In this document: one piece after another, positions 41,303 through 59,301 of the stretch
Position numbering within the stretch: position 1 is the stretch's first letter
Layout: each line of letters starts with the position of its first letter
NCBI RefSeq assembly: GCF_018919205.1
Contig: NZ_JAHLQN010000001.1
Span: 2,728,001-2,792,000 of the forward strand
Length of the DNA stretch: 64,000 nucleotides
Direction of reading: 5' to 3'
From: Dysosmobacter acutus
GTDB lineage: Bacteria > Bacillota > Clostridia > Oscillospirales > Oscillospiraceae
Notes under the pieces: generated by a model
The model's input: the letters and a program-made list of their open reading frames with translations, nothing else
The model's database searches: none
Told to the model about the DNA's origin: nothing
Position numbers and translations under genes: made by a program

Positions 41303-42190
41303 CTAAACCTGTAAAAAGCGGCGAATCGCAGTCAGGCTTCCGCCCACGCCCACCAGCAGCCCGGTGCCTGCAAAGACCGCGGCCACCGGCTTCCACATGG
41401 CGGAAAAGTCTACCACCTTCAAAAGCTGCATGGTGTCGGACCCGGCCACGCCCTTGGCCACCGCCTCATAGAGCAGCCACTGGAGCAAAAAAGCGATGAC
41501 CGCTCCCAAAAATCCGATCATCAGGCCCTCATAGACAAAGGGCCAGCGGATAAAGCCGTTGGTGGCGCCCACCATCTTCATGATCGCGATTTCGTCCCGG
41601 CGGTCAAAGGTTGTGAGCTTGATGGTGTTGGAGATGATGAAAACGGAGACCACAAACAAAATCACAATCAGCGCCGCGCACACCACGCTTGCGATGTTGC
41701 GCACGGTGATGAAGCCGTTGGAAATCTCCTCATAGACATTGATCTTGGCAATGCCGCTGACCGCCTTGATCCGCTCTCCCGTCTCGCCCTGAAGCTTCAG
41801 ATCTGCCACGTGGATGGCAAAGCGGTGGCGGAAAATCTCCGGGTCCAGGTCCTGAAACAGCGCCTCCTCCGGATGCTCCTCCACAAAGGACGCCAGGGCC
41901 TCCTCCCGGCTGACGAAGACGGCGGAGGTGACGTTGGGAATCGCCGTGAGCCTGGGCTCCAAAGCCCTGGCCTCCTCCTCGGTGAGGCTCTCGTCCACAA
42001 AGGCCAGTATCTCGTTCGCGTTTTCAAGATCCTTCAGATTGGCGTCGGCATTGACCGCCACCAGGGTGAAGGTTCCCATGATCAAAAGGCAGGCCACGGT
42101 GATGCCCACGGCGGCAAAGGACATGAAGCCGTGGCTGAACATATTGGACAGGCCCTCGTGAAAGAAGTAGCCGAAATCGTGTTTTCTCAT
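41303..42190 (-). CDS. ftsX: Cell division ABC transporter permease FtsX
   Basis: A 295-residue membrane protein with four helices: one near residues 20-42, a large extracellular loop, then three in the C-terminal FtsX domain (IKLTTFDRRDEIAIMKMVGA). FtsX passes the ATPase state of FtsE to cell-wall hydrolases outside. It overlaps ftsE by four bases and precedes the coiled-coil peptidase gene it likely regulates. Confidence 0.94.
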   Translation of the reverse strand: MRKHDFGYFFHEGLSNMFSHGFMSFAAVGITVACLLIMGTFTLVAVNADANLKDLENANEILAFVDESLTEEEARALEPRLTAIPNVTSAVFVSREEALASFVEEHPEEALFQDLDPEIFRHRFAIHVADLKLQGETGERIKAVSGIAKINVYEEISNGFITVRNIASVVCAALIVILFVVSVFIISNTIKLTTFDRRDEIAIMKMVGATNGFIRWPFVYEGLMIGFLGAVIAFLLQWLLYEAVAKGVAGSDTMQLLKVVDFSAMWKPVAAVFAGTGLLVGVGGSLTAIRRFLQV

Positions 42191-42873
42191 TGCCGGGGCC
42201 CTCCATAATAGGCGTGTCCGTCGTTGACGATCCTGCCCTGCTCCAGGGCGATCACCCGCTTGGAAAAGCGGTCCACCAGATCCTTTTCGTGGGTCACCAC
42301 CACCACAGTGGTGCCCAGGGCGTTGATCCGCTCCAGCAGCATCATGATCTCCAGAGACCGGGCGGGGTCCAGATTGCCGGTGGGCTCATCGGCAATGATG
42401 GTGGCGGGGTTATTCACCAGCGCCCGGGCGATGGCCACACGCTGCTGCTCACCGCCGGAGAGCTCCGAGGGCAGACGGCGGCCCTTGTTGTCCAGGCCCA
42501 CCAGCTCCAGCACGTAGGGGATGCGGTTTTTGATCTCCTTGGGGGAGGCCCCCACCGCCCGCATGGCAAAGGACAGGTTGTCGTAAACCGATTTCTTCTC
42601 AATCAGCCGGAAGTCCTGGAATATGACGCCGATGGTGCGCCGCATCAATGGAATCTGACGCTGGGAAATGTTGTTCATACTGAACCCGTTGACCATGATC
42701 CGCCCCGCCGTGGGCTCGATCTCAGCCGTCAGCAGCTTGATGATGGTGGATTTTCCCGAGCCGGAAGGCCCCACCATAAAAACAAACTCCCCATCCTCGA
42801 TAGCCATGGTAATACCGCGGATCGCCTGGGCGCCGTTGGGATACTCTAACTCCACATCCTTCAAACGAATCAT
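42187..42873 (-). CDS. ftsE: Cell division ATP-binding protein FtsE
   Basis: A 228-residue ATPase with Walker A GPSGSGKST, signature LSGGEQQR, Walker B IIADEPTGNLDP and switch His VVTHEKDL. The opening IRLKDVELEYPNGAQAIRG is FtsE-specific. It forms the FtsEX complex with the overlapping ftsX. The 230-base leader upstream is unusually long. Confidence 0.95.
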   Translation of the reverse strand: MIRLKDVELEYPNGAQAIRGITMAIEDGEFVFMVGPSGSGKSTIIKLLTAEIEPTAGRIMVNGFSMNNISQRQIPLMRRTIGVIFQDFRLIEKKSVYDNLSFAMRAVGASPKEIKNRIPYVLELVGLDNKGRRLPSELSGGEQQRVAIARALVNNPATIIADEPTGNLDPARSLEIMMLLERINALGTTVVVVTHEKDLVDRFSKRVIALEQGRIVNDGHAYYGGPRQ

Positions 42874-43199
42874 CTTTTTCCCTCACAGTATGGCATTCTG
42901 AATCAGCCAGCGTGAAAAGAGCCGAACGGACCTTTTCAAATCCACGTCATTTCTGCCGCGGGCCAGCCGCTGGCTGGAGTTTTCAGTCCGGGCAGCAGCT
43001 TCGCAAAGAGGCGTCACGGGCGGTTTCAAACAGACCCGCCCCGCTTCCTGGACCATATCGCTTTGTCCGACCACAACCCCTTGTAGTCGACATAATTCTA
43101 CATTGCTCTTATTATATCGAAGTCTTTTTCCTTTCGCAACAGGGAACGTAAAAAAATTACAAAAAAGAATCCTGTTGGCCGATCCGTGAATACAAAAAA
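42874..43199 (-). other. Long ftsE leader and upstream region
   Basis: The ftsE promoter (43111-43139) leaves about 230 untranslated bases. They can fold into small hairpins, for example GGGCGG...CCGCCC near 43009-43039 and CCAGC-CAGCG-GCTGG near 42963-42977. I recognise no known riboswitch or leader peptide; one 64-codon frame crosses it but lacks a ribosome site. Confidence 0.4.
43111..43139 (-). promoter_or_regulatory. Promoter of ftsE-ftsX-M23 peptidase
   Basis: -35 TTGCGA (43134-43139), 17-base spacer, -10 TATAAT (43111-43116). Confidence 0.7.
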
Positions 43200-43223
43200 T
43201 CCGCGCGGCTTTTGCCGCGCGGA
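43200..43223 (-). terminator. Terminator of the CdaR-type gene
   Basis: A 10-base stem (TCCGCGCGGC / GCCGCGCGGA) with loop TTTT and a TTTTTTG tail on the minus strand. Confidence 0.88.
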
Positions 43224-43235
43224 CTGAATCCTTCC

Positions 43236-44327
43236 TCAGGCGTCGATCCCCCGGGAGGTCAGGTATTTCTTGACCATCAGGGCCACCTTGAAGGTAATGG
43301 CGTCGTCAAACTCACGCAGGTCCAAACCTGTGAGCTTTTTGATCTTCTCCAGCCGGTAGACCAGGGTGTTTCGGTGGACGAACAGCTTGCGCGCCGTCTC
43401 CGACACATTCAGGTTGTTGTCAAAGAACTTGTGGATGGTAAAGAGCGTCTCGTGGTCCAGGGCGTCGATGGGATTTTTCTTAAATACCTCCTGGAGGAAC
43501 ATCTCACAGAGCGTGGTGGGCAGCTGATAGATCAGTCGGCCGATTCCCAGATTCTCATAATTGACGATGTACTTCTCCGTGTCGAAGACCTTGCCCACCT
43601 CGATGGCGATCTGGGCCTCCTTATAGGATTTTGCCAGTTCCCGCAGATGATTCGCCACAGTGCCGATGCCCACGACCACCGTGCTCTCCGCCCCGCTGCG
43701 CAGCGACTCCTCCAGCGTGGAGGCCACCTTGTTGAGCTCCTTGATGCCGGCGCTCTCGCCCACCTGGTGGATCAGCACCACGTCGCCCTCACCCACGCTG
43801 AGCACGAAATCGTTCTGCCGGTCCGGGAACTGGGCCTGCAACACATCGATGGGCACGGACTCGCCCTTTTTCAAAGAGCGCACCACAAATACGCCCCGGG
43901 GCACGTCGGTGGCCACACGCAGTTCCTTGGCCCGCATGTAGATATCCCCCAACATGATGTTGTCGGAGATGATGTCCTTGACAAAGGAGCCTCTGTCATG
44001 CTTTTCCTCATAATAGGCCTTGGCCGAATTGAGGGACACGGTGGACATGGCGCAGACCGTCCTGCTGATCTCATTGTCCCCGGAGACAAAAGCCGCATAG
44101 TCAAACTGTGCGCCCCAGCCAGCCAAGGCCTTGAAGGTCTTTCCGTCGGAGGTGATGATGGCGCCGTCGGCATTGTTGATGGCACTTACATAGTCGGGCC
44201 ACCGCTGGCCGATCATGGAGAGTTCACTGCAGGCAATGACAATGCCCTCGCCGTCGATCACACCAATGGTGCGATCCGTGTTTTCCTTCAGCTGCAGGAC
44301 AACATTCTGAAAAATTCTTCCTGACAT
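43236..44327 (-). CDS. CdaR/PucR-family transcriptional regulator
   Basis: A 363-residue regulator. An N-terminal sensory part (1-130) resembles the sugar-diacid/PAS-like input domain of CdaR (RTIGVIDGEGIVIACSEL); a GGDEF-like degenerate middle follows, and the C-terminal PucR-type HTH is at about 300-360 (LNVSETARKLFVHRNTLVYR). Such proteins usually activate genes for organic acids or amino-acid-derived signals, but no target operon is adjacent. GGAGG precedes the ATG and a consensus promoter lies 60 bases upstream. Confidence 0.88.
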   Translation of the reverse strand: MSGRIFQNVVLQLKENTDRTIGVIDGEGIVIACSELSMIGQRWPDYVSAINNADGAIITSDGKTFKALAGWGAQFDYAAFVSGDNEISRTVCAMSTVSLNSAKAYYEEKHDRGSFVKDIISDNIMLGDIYMRAKELRVATDVPRGVFVVRSLKKGESVPIDVLQAQFPDRQNDFVLSVGEGDVVLIHQVGESAGIKELNKVASTLEESLRSGAESTVVVGIGTVANHLRELAKSYKEAQIAIEVGKVFDTEKYIVNYENLGIGRLIYQLPTTLCEMFLQEVFKKNPIDALDHETLFTIHKFFDNNLNVSETARKLFVHRNTLVYRLEKIKKLTGLDLREFDDAITFKVALMVKKYLTSRGIDA

Positions 44328-44387
44328 CTGTTTTCCTCCTCATAAAAAGGCTCACAGTCCTTATTTGTGCAATCTGTCAACACAGAT

Positions 44388-44416
44388 ATTATAACGGGAA
44401 ACTTGTCACAATGCAA
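44388..44416 (-). promoter_or_regulatory. Promoter of the CdaR-type gene
   Basis: -35 TTGCAT (44411-44416), 17-base spacer, -10 TATAAT (44388-44393). Confidence 0.7.
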
Positions 44417-44481
44417 GAAGTTTTTTCTTTTTTCAACAAAAAAACTCATGGTTTTTTGTTGAACATTGGAAAAAATCCAGT

Positions 44482-45201
44482 TCACTTTCCAAAATTTTTC
44501 AGGCTTTCCAATTCTTCAGACGACAAAAAGCGAAAGGCTCCCGGGGGAAGCGCCGAATCTAACGTCAAATTGCCCATTTGCAGCCGTTTCAGGTATTTCA
44601 CAGGTTTCCCCCTACTGGCCAGCATCCGCTTGACCTGATGGAATTTCCCCTCCTGAAGCGTCACATAGCAGGTGTCCGGAGCGCCGCCGATGCGAAGCTG
44701 TGCCGGCATGCACCGCAGCCCGTCCCCAAGCGTCATGCCCTCTGCAAAGGCCCGGCAGTCCGCCTCCTCGATTTCCTCGTCCACCTGGGCGAAGTAGACC
44801 TTATCCACATGGTGTCTGGGGGCGAGCAGCTCATGGGCCAGAGGACCGTCGTTGGTCAGCAGCAGAAGACCCTCCGTATCCTTGTCCAGCCGCCCTACCG
44901 GGAAGAGGTTTCTCTTTTGCAGCTCCGGCGGCAGCAGCGAGAGCACGGTCCGTCCTTTGTCGTCCTCCGTGGCGGAGAGGACTCCCGCCGGCTTATTCAT
45001 CATAAGATAGGTATACTCCTGATAGTCGACCCGCCGCCCATCCAAAAGCAGCTCCGTCCCCTCCGGGTCAAACTTCTCATCCGCCGAGCGCACCACCCTT
45101 CCATCCGCCAGAATCCGCCCCTGGCGCACCAGCGCCTTGACCTCCCGGCGGGAATAAAGGCCGGTGGCGGATACGATTTTGTCCAGTCGCAGCTTCTCCA
45201 T
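44482..45201 (-). CDS. RsuA/RluB-family pseudouridine synthase
   Basis: A 239-residue enzyme that isomerises a uridine in rRNA. An S4 RNA-binding domain covers residues 1-60 (SRREVKALVRQGRILADG), and the catalytic motif GRLDKDTEGLLLLTNDG places the active Asp at 106. Overall length and the single S4 domain fit RsuA, which makes pseudouridine 516 in 16S rRNA; RluB/RluE-type activity cannot be excluded. ATG at 45201 has GAGAGAGG upstream. Confidence 0.9.
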   Translation of the reverse strand: MEKLRLDKIVSATGLYSRREVKALVRQGRILADGRVVRSADEKFDPEGTELLLDGRRVDYQEYTYLMMNKPAGVLSATEDDKGRTVLSLLPPELQKRNLFPVGRLDKDTEGLLLLTNDGPLAHELLAPRHHVDKVYFAQVDEEIEEADCRAFAEGMTLGDGLRCMPAQLRIGGAPDTCYVTLQEGKFHQVKRMLASRGKPVKYLKRLQMGNLTLDSALPPGAFRFLSSEELESLKNFGK

Positions 45202-45284
45202 TCGCTCGCCTCTCTCAATCCTTTTGGATATCATAGCATAAATTCAGGGGAAAAGTAATAAGGAATCTGTAGGAGGGAAGTTTT

Positions 45285-45770
45285 ATGTGGATTGTTACGA
45301 TGACCAAGCGAAAGGCCGTGATTTGGGTACTGCTGGGCGCTCTTGCGGCAATCGCCCTGATTTTGCTGAGCGGCGCCCTGCACCGTCAGAGCGGACTGCC
45401 CATCCCTCAGCAGATTGAGACAAATGAACAGCGGGTGGCCTATCTGGAGTCCCTTGGGTGGGAGGTGGTCCCTGACCCGGTAGAAACCCTGGAGCTTTTG
45501 CTCCCCGAGGATGGGGCGGGCACCTACGCCTCTTACAATGATCTCCAGAAGCAGCAGGGGTTCGACCTGACCGACTACCTGGGCCGCCGGGTGGAGCGCT
45601 TCACCTACCGGATCACCAACTATCCCGGCGCCGCCTCCGATGTGCAGGCCAACCTCTATCTGTGCGCCGGAAGCGTCATTGCCGGCGACCTCTTCATGGC
45701 CGGGGAGGATGGGTTCCAGTCCACCCTGCTCTTTCCGGACCGGGAGGGCGACTCCTCCGGTTCCCGGTAG
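45285..45770 (+). CDS. DUF4830-like membrane-anchored protein
   Basis: A 161-residue protein with one N-terminal membrane anchor (about residues 9-30) and an extracellular domain. The sequence EQRVAYLESLGWEVVPDP, then YNDLQKQQGFDL and GRRVERFTYRITNYP, matches the DUF4830 family found in clostridia, whose role is unknown. GGAGGG precedes the ATG by seven bases; a second Met five codons later is possible. It is convergent with tuf and shares its terminator. Confidence 0.75.
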   Translation: MWIVTMTKRKAVIWVLLGALAAIALILLSGALHRQSGLPIPQQIETNEQRVAYLESLGWEVVPDPVETLELLLPEDGAGTYASYNDLQKQQGFDLTDYLGRRVERFTYRITNYPGAASDVQANLYLCAGSVIAGDLFMAGEDGFQSTLLFPDREGDSSGSR

Positions 45771-45814
45771 CGGCTGTAAAGGGAAAAACGGATTAAGCGG
45801 GGATTGCGCAGCAA

Positions 45815-45844
45815 AAAAAGAGGAGCCGTTTGGCTCCTCTTTTT
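45815..45844. terminator. Bidirectional terminator between the DUF4830-like gene and tuf
   Basis: A 13-base stem (AAAAAGAGGAGCC / GGCTCCTCTTTTT) with a 4-base loop; A/T tails make it work on both strands. Confidence 0.9.
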
Positions 45845-45858
45845 CAGGCACATTGAAC

Positions 45859-47061
<1,203 letters not shown>

Positions 47062-47127
47062 TTGAAAAATCCTCCTAACAAATTACGATTTCAAACATTC
47101 AGCAAGATAAAATTCGTTATCGTTGCC

Positions 47128-47156
47128 ATTTTACAGTAAATCGCGGGGAAAAGCAA
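47128..47156 (-). promoter_or_regulatory. Promoter of tuf
   Basis: -35 TTGCTT (47151-47156), 17-base spacer, -10 TAAAAT (47128-47133), just after the fusA stop. Confidence 0.7.
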
Positions 47157-47163
47157 CTGTTTT

Positions 47164-49272
47164 TTACTCGTTCTTCCCGGCGGAGCGGGTCTCCACGATC
47201 TTATCCCGGATGCTCTTGGGGATTTCGATATAGTGGGAGGGCTCCATGGTGTACTGACCGCGGCCCTGGGTACGGGAGCGGAGGTCCGTGGCGTAGCCGA
47301 ACATCTCGGCCAGAGGCACAAAGGCGTCGATCTGCTGAGCGCCGGGACGGGCTTCAAAGCCCTGGATCTGGCCGCGGCGGCTGTTCAGATCGCCGATGAC
47401 GTCGCCCATATACTCGTCGGGGACGATGACACAGACCTTCATGATGGGCTCTAACAGCGTGGGATCGGCTTTGCGCATAGCCTCCTTGAAGGCCATGGAA
47501 CCCGCGATCTTAAACGCCATTTCGGAGGAGTCGACTTCGTGGTAGGAGCCATCGAACAGCGTGACCTTGACGTCCACCACCGGATACCCGGCCAGCACGC
47601 CGCCCAACATGGCGCCCTGAATACCGGCGTCCACGGCGGGGATATACTCCTTGGGCACGGCGCCGCCCACCACGGCATTGACGAACTCATAGCCCTTGCC
47701 GGACTCGTTGGGTTCCACGTGGATCTTGACGTGGCCGTACTGGCCCTTACCGCCGGACTGGCGGGCGTACTTGGTATCCTGGTCCACGGCCTTCTTGATG
47801 GTTTCCTTATAGGCGACCTGGGGAGCGCCCACATTGGCCTCCACCTTGAACTCGCGGAGCAGACGGTCGACGATGATCTCCAGATGGAGTTCGCCCATGC
47901 CGGCGATGATGGTCTGGCCCGTCTCTTCATCGGTCCAGGTCTTGAAGGTGGGATCCTCCTCAGCCAGCTTCATCAGCGCAACGCCCATCTTCTCCTGACC
48001 GGCCTTGGTCTTGGGCTCGATGGCGACGCGGATGACGGGATCGGGGAATTCCATGGACTCAAGGATGATGGGGTGCTTTTCATCGCAGAGGGTGTCGCCG
48101 GTGGTGGTGTTCTTCAGACCCACGGCGGCTTCGATATCACCGGAGAACACCTCGTCGATGTCCTCTCTGTGGTTGGCGTGCATCTGCAGAATGCGGCCGA
48201 TACGCTCTTTCTGGCCCTTGGTGCTGTTGAGCACGGAGGAGCCGGTGGTCAGATGGCCGGAATACACGCGGAAAAAGCTCAGGCGGCCCACAAAGGGGTC
48301 GGTCATGATCTTAAAGGCCAAGGCGGAGAAGGGCGCGTTGTCGTCGGAGGGACGCTCGTCCTCTTCGCCGCTGTCGGGGTTCACACCCTTGATGGCGGGG
48401 ATATCCGTGGGAGCGGGCATGAAATCCACAATGGCGTCCAGCAGCTTCTGCACGCCCTTGTTCTTGTAGGAGGTGCCGCAGGTGACAGGCACCATCTCAT
48501 TGGCGATGGTAGCCTCGCGGATGGCCTTGCGGATCCGTTCGGTGGGGATATCCTCGCCGCCCAGATACAGCTCCATCAACTCCTCGTCCACCATGGCCAC
48601 GGCGTCCATCAGTTTTTCGCGGTACTCGTTGGCCAGGTCCACCATGTCCTCGGGAATGGGCTCCACACGCATGTCCTTGCCCAGATCGTCATAATAGACG
48701 TCCGCGCTCATCTCGATCAGGTCCACAATGCCCTTGAAGGTGTCCTCCTTGCCGATGGGCAGCTGGATGGGCACCGCATTGCATTTGAGCCGGTCGTGGA
48801 CCATCCGCAGGACGTTGTAGAAGTCAGCGCCCATGATGTCCATCTTGTTGACATAGATCATGCGGGGGACCTTGTAGTTGTCGGCCTGGCGCCACACGGT
48901 CTCGGACTGGGGCTCCACGCCGCCCTTGGCGCACAGCACAGTCACAGAGCCGTCCAGCACGCGCAGAGAACGCTCCACTTCCACGGTGAAGTCCACGTGG
49001 CCCGGGGTGTCGATGATGTTGATCCGGGTCTGGGGGAACTGGTTCTTGGAACCGGTCCAGAAGCAGGTGGTGGCGGCGGAAGTGATGGTGATGCCGCGCT
49101 CTTGCTCCTGGGCCATCCAGTCCATGGTAGCAGTACCATCGTGGGTCTCACCGATCTTATAGTTCACACCGGTATAGTACAGGATACGCTCCGTTGTGGT
49201 GGTCTTTCCCGCATCGATGTGGGCCATAATTCCGATATTTCTTGTGTTTTGGAGAGGTGTTTTTCTTGGCAT
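47164..49272 (-). CDS. fusA: Elongation factor G
   Basis: A 702-residue translocase GTPase. The G1 motif is [13 protein letters not shown]3 DTPGHVDF and G4 NKMDIMGAD; the five-domain length is standard and the C-terminal domains contain [14 protein letters not shown]. It lies 12 bases after rpsG in the str operon and reads from the rplGB promoter. Confidence 0.98.
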   Translation of the reverse strand: MPRKTPLQNTRNIGIMAHIDAGKTTTTERILYYTGVNYKIGETHDGTATMDWMAQEQERGITITSAATTCFWTGSKNQFPQTRINIIDTPGHVDFTVEVERSLRVLDGSVTVLCAKGGVEPQSETVWRQADNYKVPRMIYVNKMDIMGADFYNVLRMVHDRLKCNAVPIQLPIGKEDTFKGIVDLIEMSADVYYDDLGKDMRVEPIPEDMVDLANEYREKLMDAVAMVDEELMELYLGGEDIPTERIRKAIREATIANEMVPVTCGTSYKNKGVQKLLDAIVDFMPAPTDIPAIKGVNPDSGEEDERPSDDNAPFSALAFKIMTDPFVGRLSFFRVYSGHLTTGSSVLNSTKGQKERIGRILQMHANHREDIDEVFSGDIEAAVGLKNTTTGDTLCDEKHPIILESMEFPDPVIRVAIEPKTKAGQEKMGVALMKLAEEDPTFKTWTDEETGQTIIAGMGELHLEIIVDRLLREFKVEANVGAPQVAYKETIKKAVDQDTKYARQSGGKGQYGHVKIHVEPNESGKGYEFVNAVVGGAVPKEYIPAVDAGIQGAMLGGVLAGYPVVDVKVTLFDGSYHEVDSSEMAFKIAGSMAFKEAMRKADPTLLEPIMKVCVIVPDEYMGDVIGDLNSRRGQIQGFEARPGAQQIDAFVPLAEMFGYATDLRSRTQGRGQYTMEPSHYIEIPKSIRDKIVETRSAGKNE

Positions 49273-49284
49273 ACTGTTCTCCTC

Positions 49285-49755
49285 TTACCAGCGGAAGTGT
49301 GCGAACGCCTTGTTGGACTCGGCCATCTTGTGCGTATCCTCACGCTTTTTCACTGCGCTGCCGGTGTTATTGGCAGCATCCATAATCTCGCCGGCCAGAC
49401 GCTCCGCCATGGTTTTTTCACTGCGGGCGCGGGCATAGGCGGTCAGCCAGCGCAGACCCAGGGTCTGACGCCGTGCGGGGCGGACTTCCATAGGAACCTG
49501 ATAGGTTGCGCCGCCCACACGGCGGGCCTTGACCTCCAGGCTGGGCATGATATTTTCCATTGCCTGAGTGAATACCTCAAGGGGATCCTTCTCAGTCTTT
49601 TCTTTCACTGTGTCGAAAGCACCGTAGACAACCTTCTGAGCAACGCCTTTTTTGCCGTCCAGCATGATGCTGTTGACCAGCTTGGTCACCAGTACGGAGC
49701 CGTAGATGGGATCGGGCAAGATTTCTCTTTTGGGAACATTTCCTCTTCTGGGCAC
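49285..49755 (-). CDS. rpsG: 30S ribosomal protein S7
   Basis: A 156-residue primary 16S-rRNA-binding protein, full length, with [16 protein letters not shown] start and the [14 protein letters not shown] signature. I chose GTG at 49755: it has AAGGAGG eight bases upstream and gives the canonical N-terminus (PRRGNV). An in-frame ATG six codons earlier would lie over the ribosome site. The 127-base gap to rpsL may hold the S7 autoregulatory site known in other bacteria. Confidence 0.97.
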   Translation of the reverse strand: MPRRGNVPKREILPDPIYGSVLVTKLVNSIMLDGKKGVAQKVVYGAFDTVKEKTEKDPLEVFTQAMENIMPSLEVKARRVGGATYQVPMEVRPARRQTLGLRWLTAYARARSEKTMAERLAGEIMDAANNTGSAVKKREDTHKMAESNKAFAHFRW

Positions 49756-49882
49756 TATGCTTCCCTCCTTCATAATAATCTATGATTTCATAGGTACTCG
49801 AAAGGCGTCCGCCTTCCGTGAGCTGCCAAAGAGGACTGCTACTTTTATATCAGCCTATTCGGAACAGCTTTCATTTTTGTCC

Positions 49883-50299
49883 TTACTTGGACTTGGGTCT
49901 CTTGGCGCCGTACTTGGAACGAGCCTGCATACGGCCGGAGACGCCCTGGGTGTCCAGCGTGCCGCGGATGATGTGGTAACGAACACCAGGCAGATCCTTG
50001 ACACGACCGCCGCGGATCATCACGACGGAGTGCTCCTGCAGGGAGTGACCCACGCCGGGGATATAGGCGGTGACTTCGTAACCGTTGGTAAGACGCACAC
50101 GGGCGATCTTACGCAGTGCAGAGTTCGGCTTCTTGGGGGTCGCAGTTCTCACGGCGGTGCACACGCCTCTCTTCTGGGGAGAGGGCAGATCTGTGTTTTT
50201 GTTCTTCAAGGTGTTCAGACCATACTGCATGGCGGGAGAATTGGACTTGTAGGTAGCCTGTTCTCTTCCCTTTCTGACCAACTGATTAAAAGTAGGCAT
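49883..50299 (-). CDS. rpsL: 30S ribosomal protein S12
   Basis: A 138-residue decoding-centre protein. The conserved [11 protein letters not shown] keeps the lysine linked to streptomycin sensitivity, and [13 protein letters not shown] and [12 protein letters not shown] are intact. About 14 extra residues (near 20-38) compared with E. coli are usual in clostridia. AAAGGAG precedes the ATG. Confidence 0.98.
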   Translation of the reverse strand: MPTFNQLVRKGREQATYKSNSPAMQYGLNTLKNKNTDLPSPQKRGVCTAVRTATPKKPNSALRKIARVRLTNGYEVTAYIPGVGHSLQEHSVVMIRGGRVKDLPGVRYHIIRGTLDTQGVSGRMQARSKYGAKRPKSK

Positions 50300-50387
50300 A
50301 CTGTTCTCCTTTCTTTGATATTCTTGCCGGTGCAAAACGCATCAGGCTATATTTTTTGCGGAATACGGTAAAATATTCCGAAAAAAA

Positions 50388-50630
50388 CTACTTCAGCAGG
50401 ACCGCAACGGCAGCCCCCACCGAAATGCGGCAGGCGCGGCCTATCTCAGACATGCTGTGGTCCTCCTCTGTGGGGACTCCCTGTTCGGCACAGCCGCGCC
50501 GCAGGCCCTCTATCACGGCGCCATCGGCATCGCAGGCGAAAAACACCTTGGCCGCCTTCCCCTCGGCGATGGCTCTGCGGGACTGCTTCACGCCAATGAC
50601 CTTGTCCCGGGAGGCCAGTTCCTCCAGCAT
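50388..50630 (-). CDS. rplGB: L7Ae-family ribosomal protein (RplGB/YbxF-like)
   Basis: An 80-residue L7Ae-fold protein that binds kink-turn RNA. The segment VKQSRRAIAEGKAAKVFFACDAD and the later VPTEEDHSMSEIGRACRISVGAA are typical. In Bacillus the homologue sits between rpoC and rpsL, as here. AGGAGG precedes the ATG. It is the first gene of the str operon in this organism. Confidence 0.9.
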   Translation of the reverse strand: MLEELASRDKVIGVKQSRRAIAEGKAAKVFFACDADGAVIEGLRRGCAEQGVPTEEDHSMSEIGRACRISVGAAVAVLLK

Positions 50631-50945
50631 GGAGCATTCCTCCTGATTCGCATGGCGAAATTCACGGAAAACATTCCGCGCGGATTAGAATTATATCACG
50701 CCTGGATGGGATCGTCAATAGAAACGGCGAAAAATTGTCCGGTTTGTCCGGGGTTTTCCTGTATTTTCCCGCCGCCTCCAGCATTTTACCTGAACTTTAC
50801 CAAGTTCATAGTTCATACTTCTTGGGAATCCCCAGGTTGATCGGACCAGTCCGCGGCCAGGTCGCAAGCTCAAACTTTTTTTTGCAATCCGCCGTCTATC
50901 CGGTACAGAGCAATCATGCTTTACAAAATAAAGGAGGAATCCGAC
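50631..50945. other. Divergent intergenic region between rplGB and the lipoprotein gene
   Basis: It contains the strong leftward str promoter (50690-50718). The rightward half ends in an AAGGAGG ribosome site for the lipoprotein; I see no convincing rightward promoter, only TTGCAA near 50883 without a good -10. Confidence 0.5.
50690..50718 (-). promoter_or_regulatory. Promoter of the str operon (rplGB-rpsL-rpsG-fusA)
   Basis: -35 TTGACG (50713-50718), 17-base spacer, -10 TATAAT (50690-50695), about 55 bases before the rplGB start. Confidence 0.85.
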
Positions 50946-51350
50946 ATGAAACGAATCCCTGCCATTTTTCCCTTTGTCATAGCGCTGCTGCTTTTGGCAG
51001 CCTGCGCACCCGCCTCTTCAGGGAGCGCATCGCAAAGCGCCGCCTCTCTGACCGCTCCGCAGCGTGATGGAAGCTCAGAATCCGCCACCCTGGCCGAGCT
51101 GTACGGTGAGGACTACGCCAAGTTTATCAGGGACACCATTGAAATGCAGATGGGGAACCGTATGGACAAAAATCCGGACATCAAATATCTCCCCATCACA
51201 GAGGAGAAGTCCCTCACCGAATATGTCTCCATAGACGACTCCACGGAATTCTATTTCAATGACGACGGCAATCCGGTCATTGTCCTGCCCGCCGGCAGCG
51301 TCACCAGCGAGACCTTCGGAGCCCAGGAATTCATTCTGCCCAAGCCCTGA
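50946..51350 (+). CDS. Small lipoprotein of unknown function
   Basis: A 134-residue exported lipoprotein: basic start, hydrophobic core, lipobox LLAAC with Cys near residue 20, then a Ser/Ala-rich linker. The C-terminal part (TEFYFNDDGNPVIVLPAGSV...EFILPKP) resembles the end of DUF3298-type anti-sigma domains, a weak match. ATG at 50946 has GGAGG eight bases before it. It is inserted, on the opposite strand, between rpoC and rplGB, which are adjacent in most relatives. Confidence 0.75.
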   Translation: MKRIPAIFPFVIALLLLAACAPASSGSASQSAASLTAPQRDGSSESATLAELYGEDYAKFIRDTIEMQMGNRMDKNPDIKYLPITEEKSLTEYVSIDDSTEFYFNDDGNPVIVLPAGSVTSETFGAQEFILPKP

Positions 51351-51360
51351 TCCATTTTGA

Positions 51361-51397
51361 ACAACGCCCCGCGGCCTGAAAGGCCGCGGGGCGTTGT
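51361..51397. terminator. Bidirectional terminator between the lipoprotein gene and rpoC
   Basis: A 17-base perfect stem (starting ACAACGCCCCGCGGCCT) with a 3-base loop between convergent genes. T-runs are weak on both sides, but the stem is very stable. Confidence 0.8.
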
Positions 51398-51463
51398 TGA
51401 ATCACAGGGCAGTCCTTTTCTGAACAAGCTGATGAACCCTTCAATCCCGCGGCCGCGGAAAAC

Positions 51464-55198
<3,735 letters not shown>

Positions 55199-55243
55199 AT
55201 GCAAATCCTCCTTATTCTAATTCAGAAACGGACGATTTCTAAA

Positions 55244-58951
<3,708 letters not shown>

Positions 58952-59167
58952 CTTGTTCTTCACCTTTCTTCATAGACTTCAGCGGCGCAGCGCCGCCTTG
59001 CCTGTATCTGCACGCACGTCCGCCGGCCAGGCCCGCGCATTTTTTGATACGCACGGGCTTGTTGTTACATTTCAAACAACTTCCTCTTGCTTTTTCCCAC
59101 ACCCTGTGGTATCTTTGACATGTAACGTGGCAGGGGATACATTTCCGCTTTGAAACATAAGCGCTTT
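58952..59167 (-). other. rpoB leader with hairpins
   Basis: About 210 untranslated bases lie between the rpoB promoter and start codon. On the coding strand there is a stem of about ten pairs with an A-rich loop (59031-59058, arms GCCCGTGCGT / ATGCGCGGGC with two G-U) and a GCGGCG-CAG-CGCCGC hairpin (58982-58996) 30 bases before the ATG. They could control rpoB-rpoC expression. Confidence 0.5.
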
Positions 59168-59196
59168 ATGATAGCATGTAATTTTTGGTTTGTCAA
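59168..59196 (-). promoter_or_regulatory. Promoter of rpoB-rpoC
   Basis: -35 TTGACA (59191-59196), 17-base spacer, -10 TATCAT (59168-59173). Confidence 0.85.
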
Positions 59197-59301
59197 GAGA
59201 ATTCAGTGGAAGGTCCGGATTTTTTCCGGATTTTTTCTTTTTTGGCAAGAAAAGGCGTTGTGGCGAATTCAATCGGCAGCGCTTTGGCTGGGGAGAGGCA
59301 A

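Noticed and set aside
47539-49785. A 748-codon rightward open frame opposite fusA and rpsG
   Set aside because: It is the complement of highly conserved genes, rich in His/Gly/Val/Leu as expected of an antisense shadow in GC-rich DNA, and has no ribosome site.
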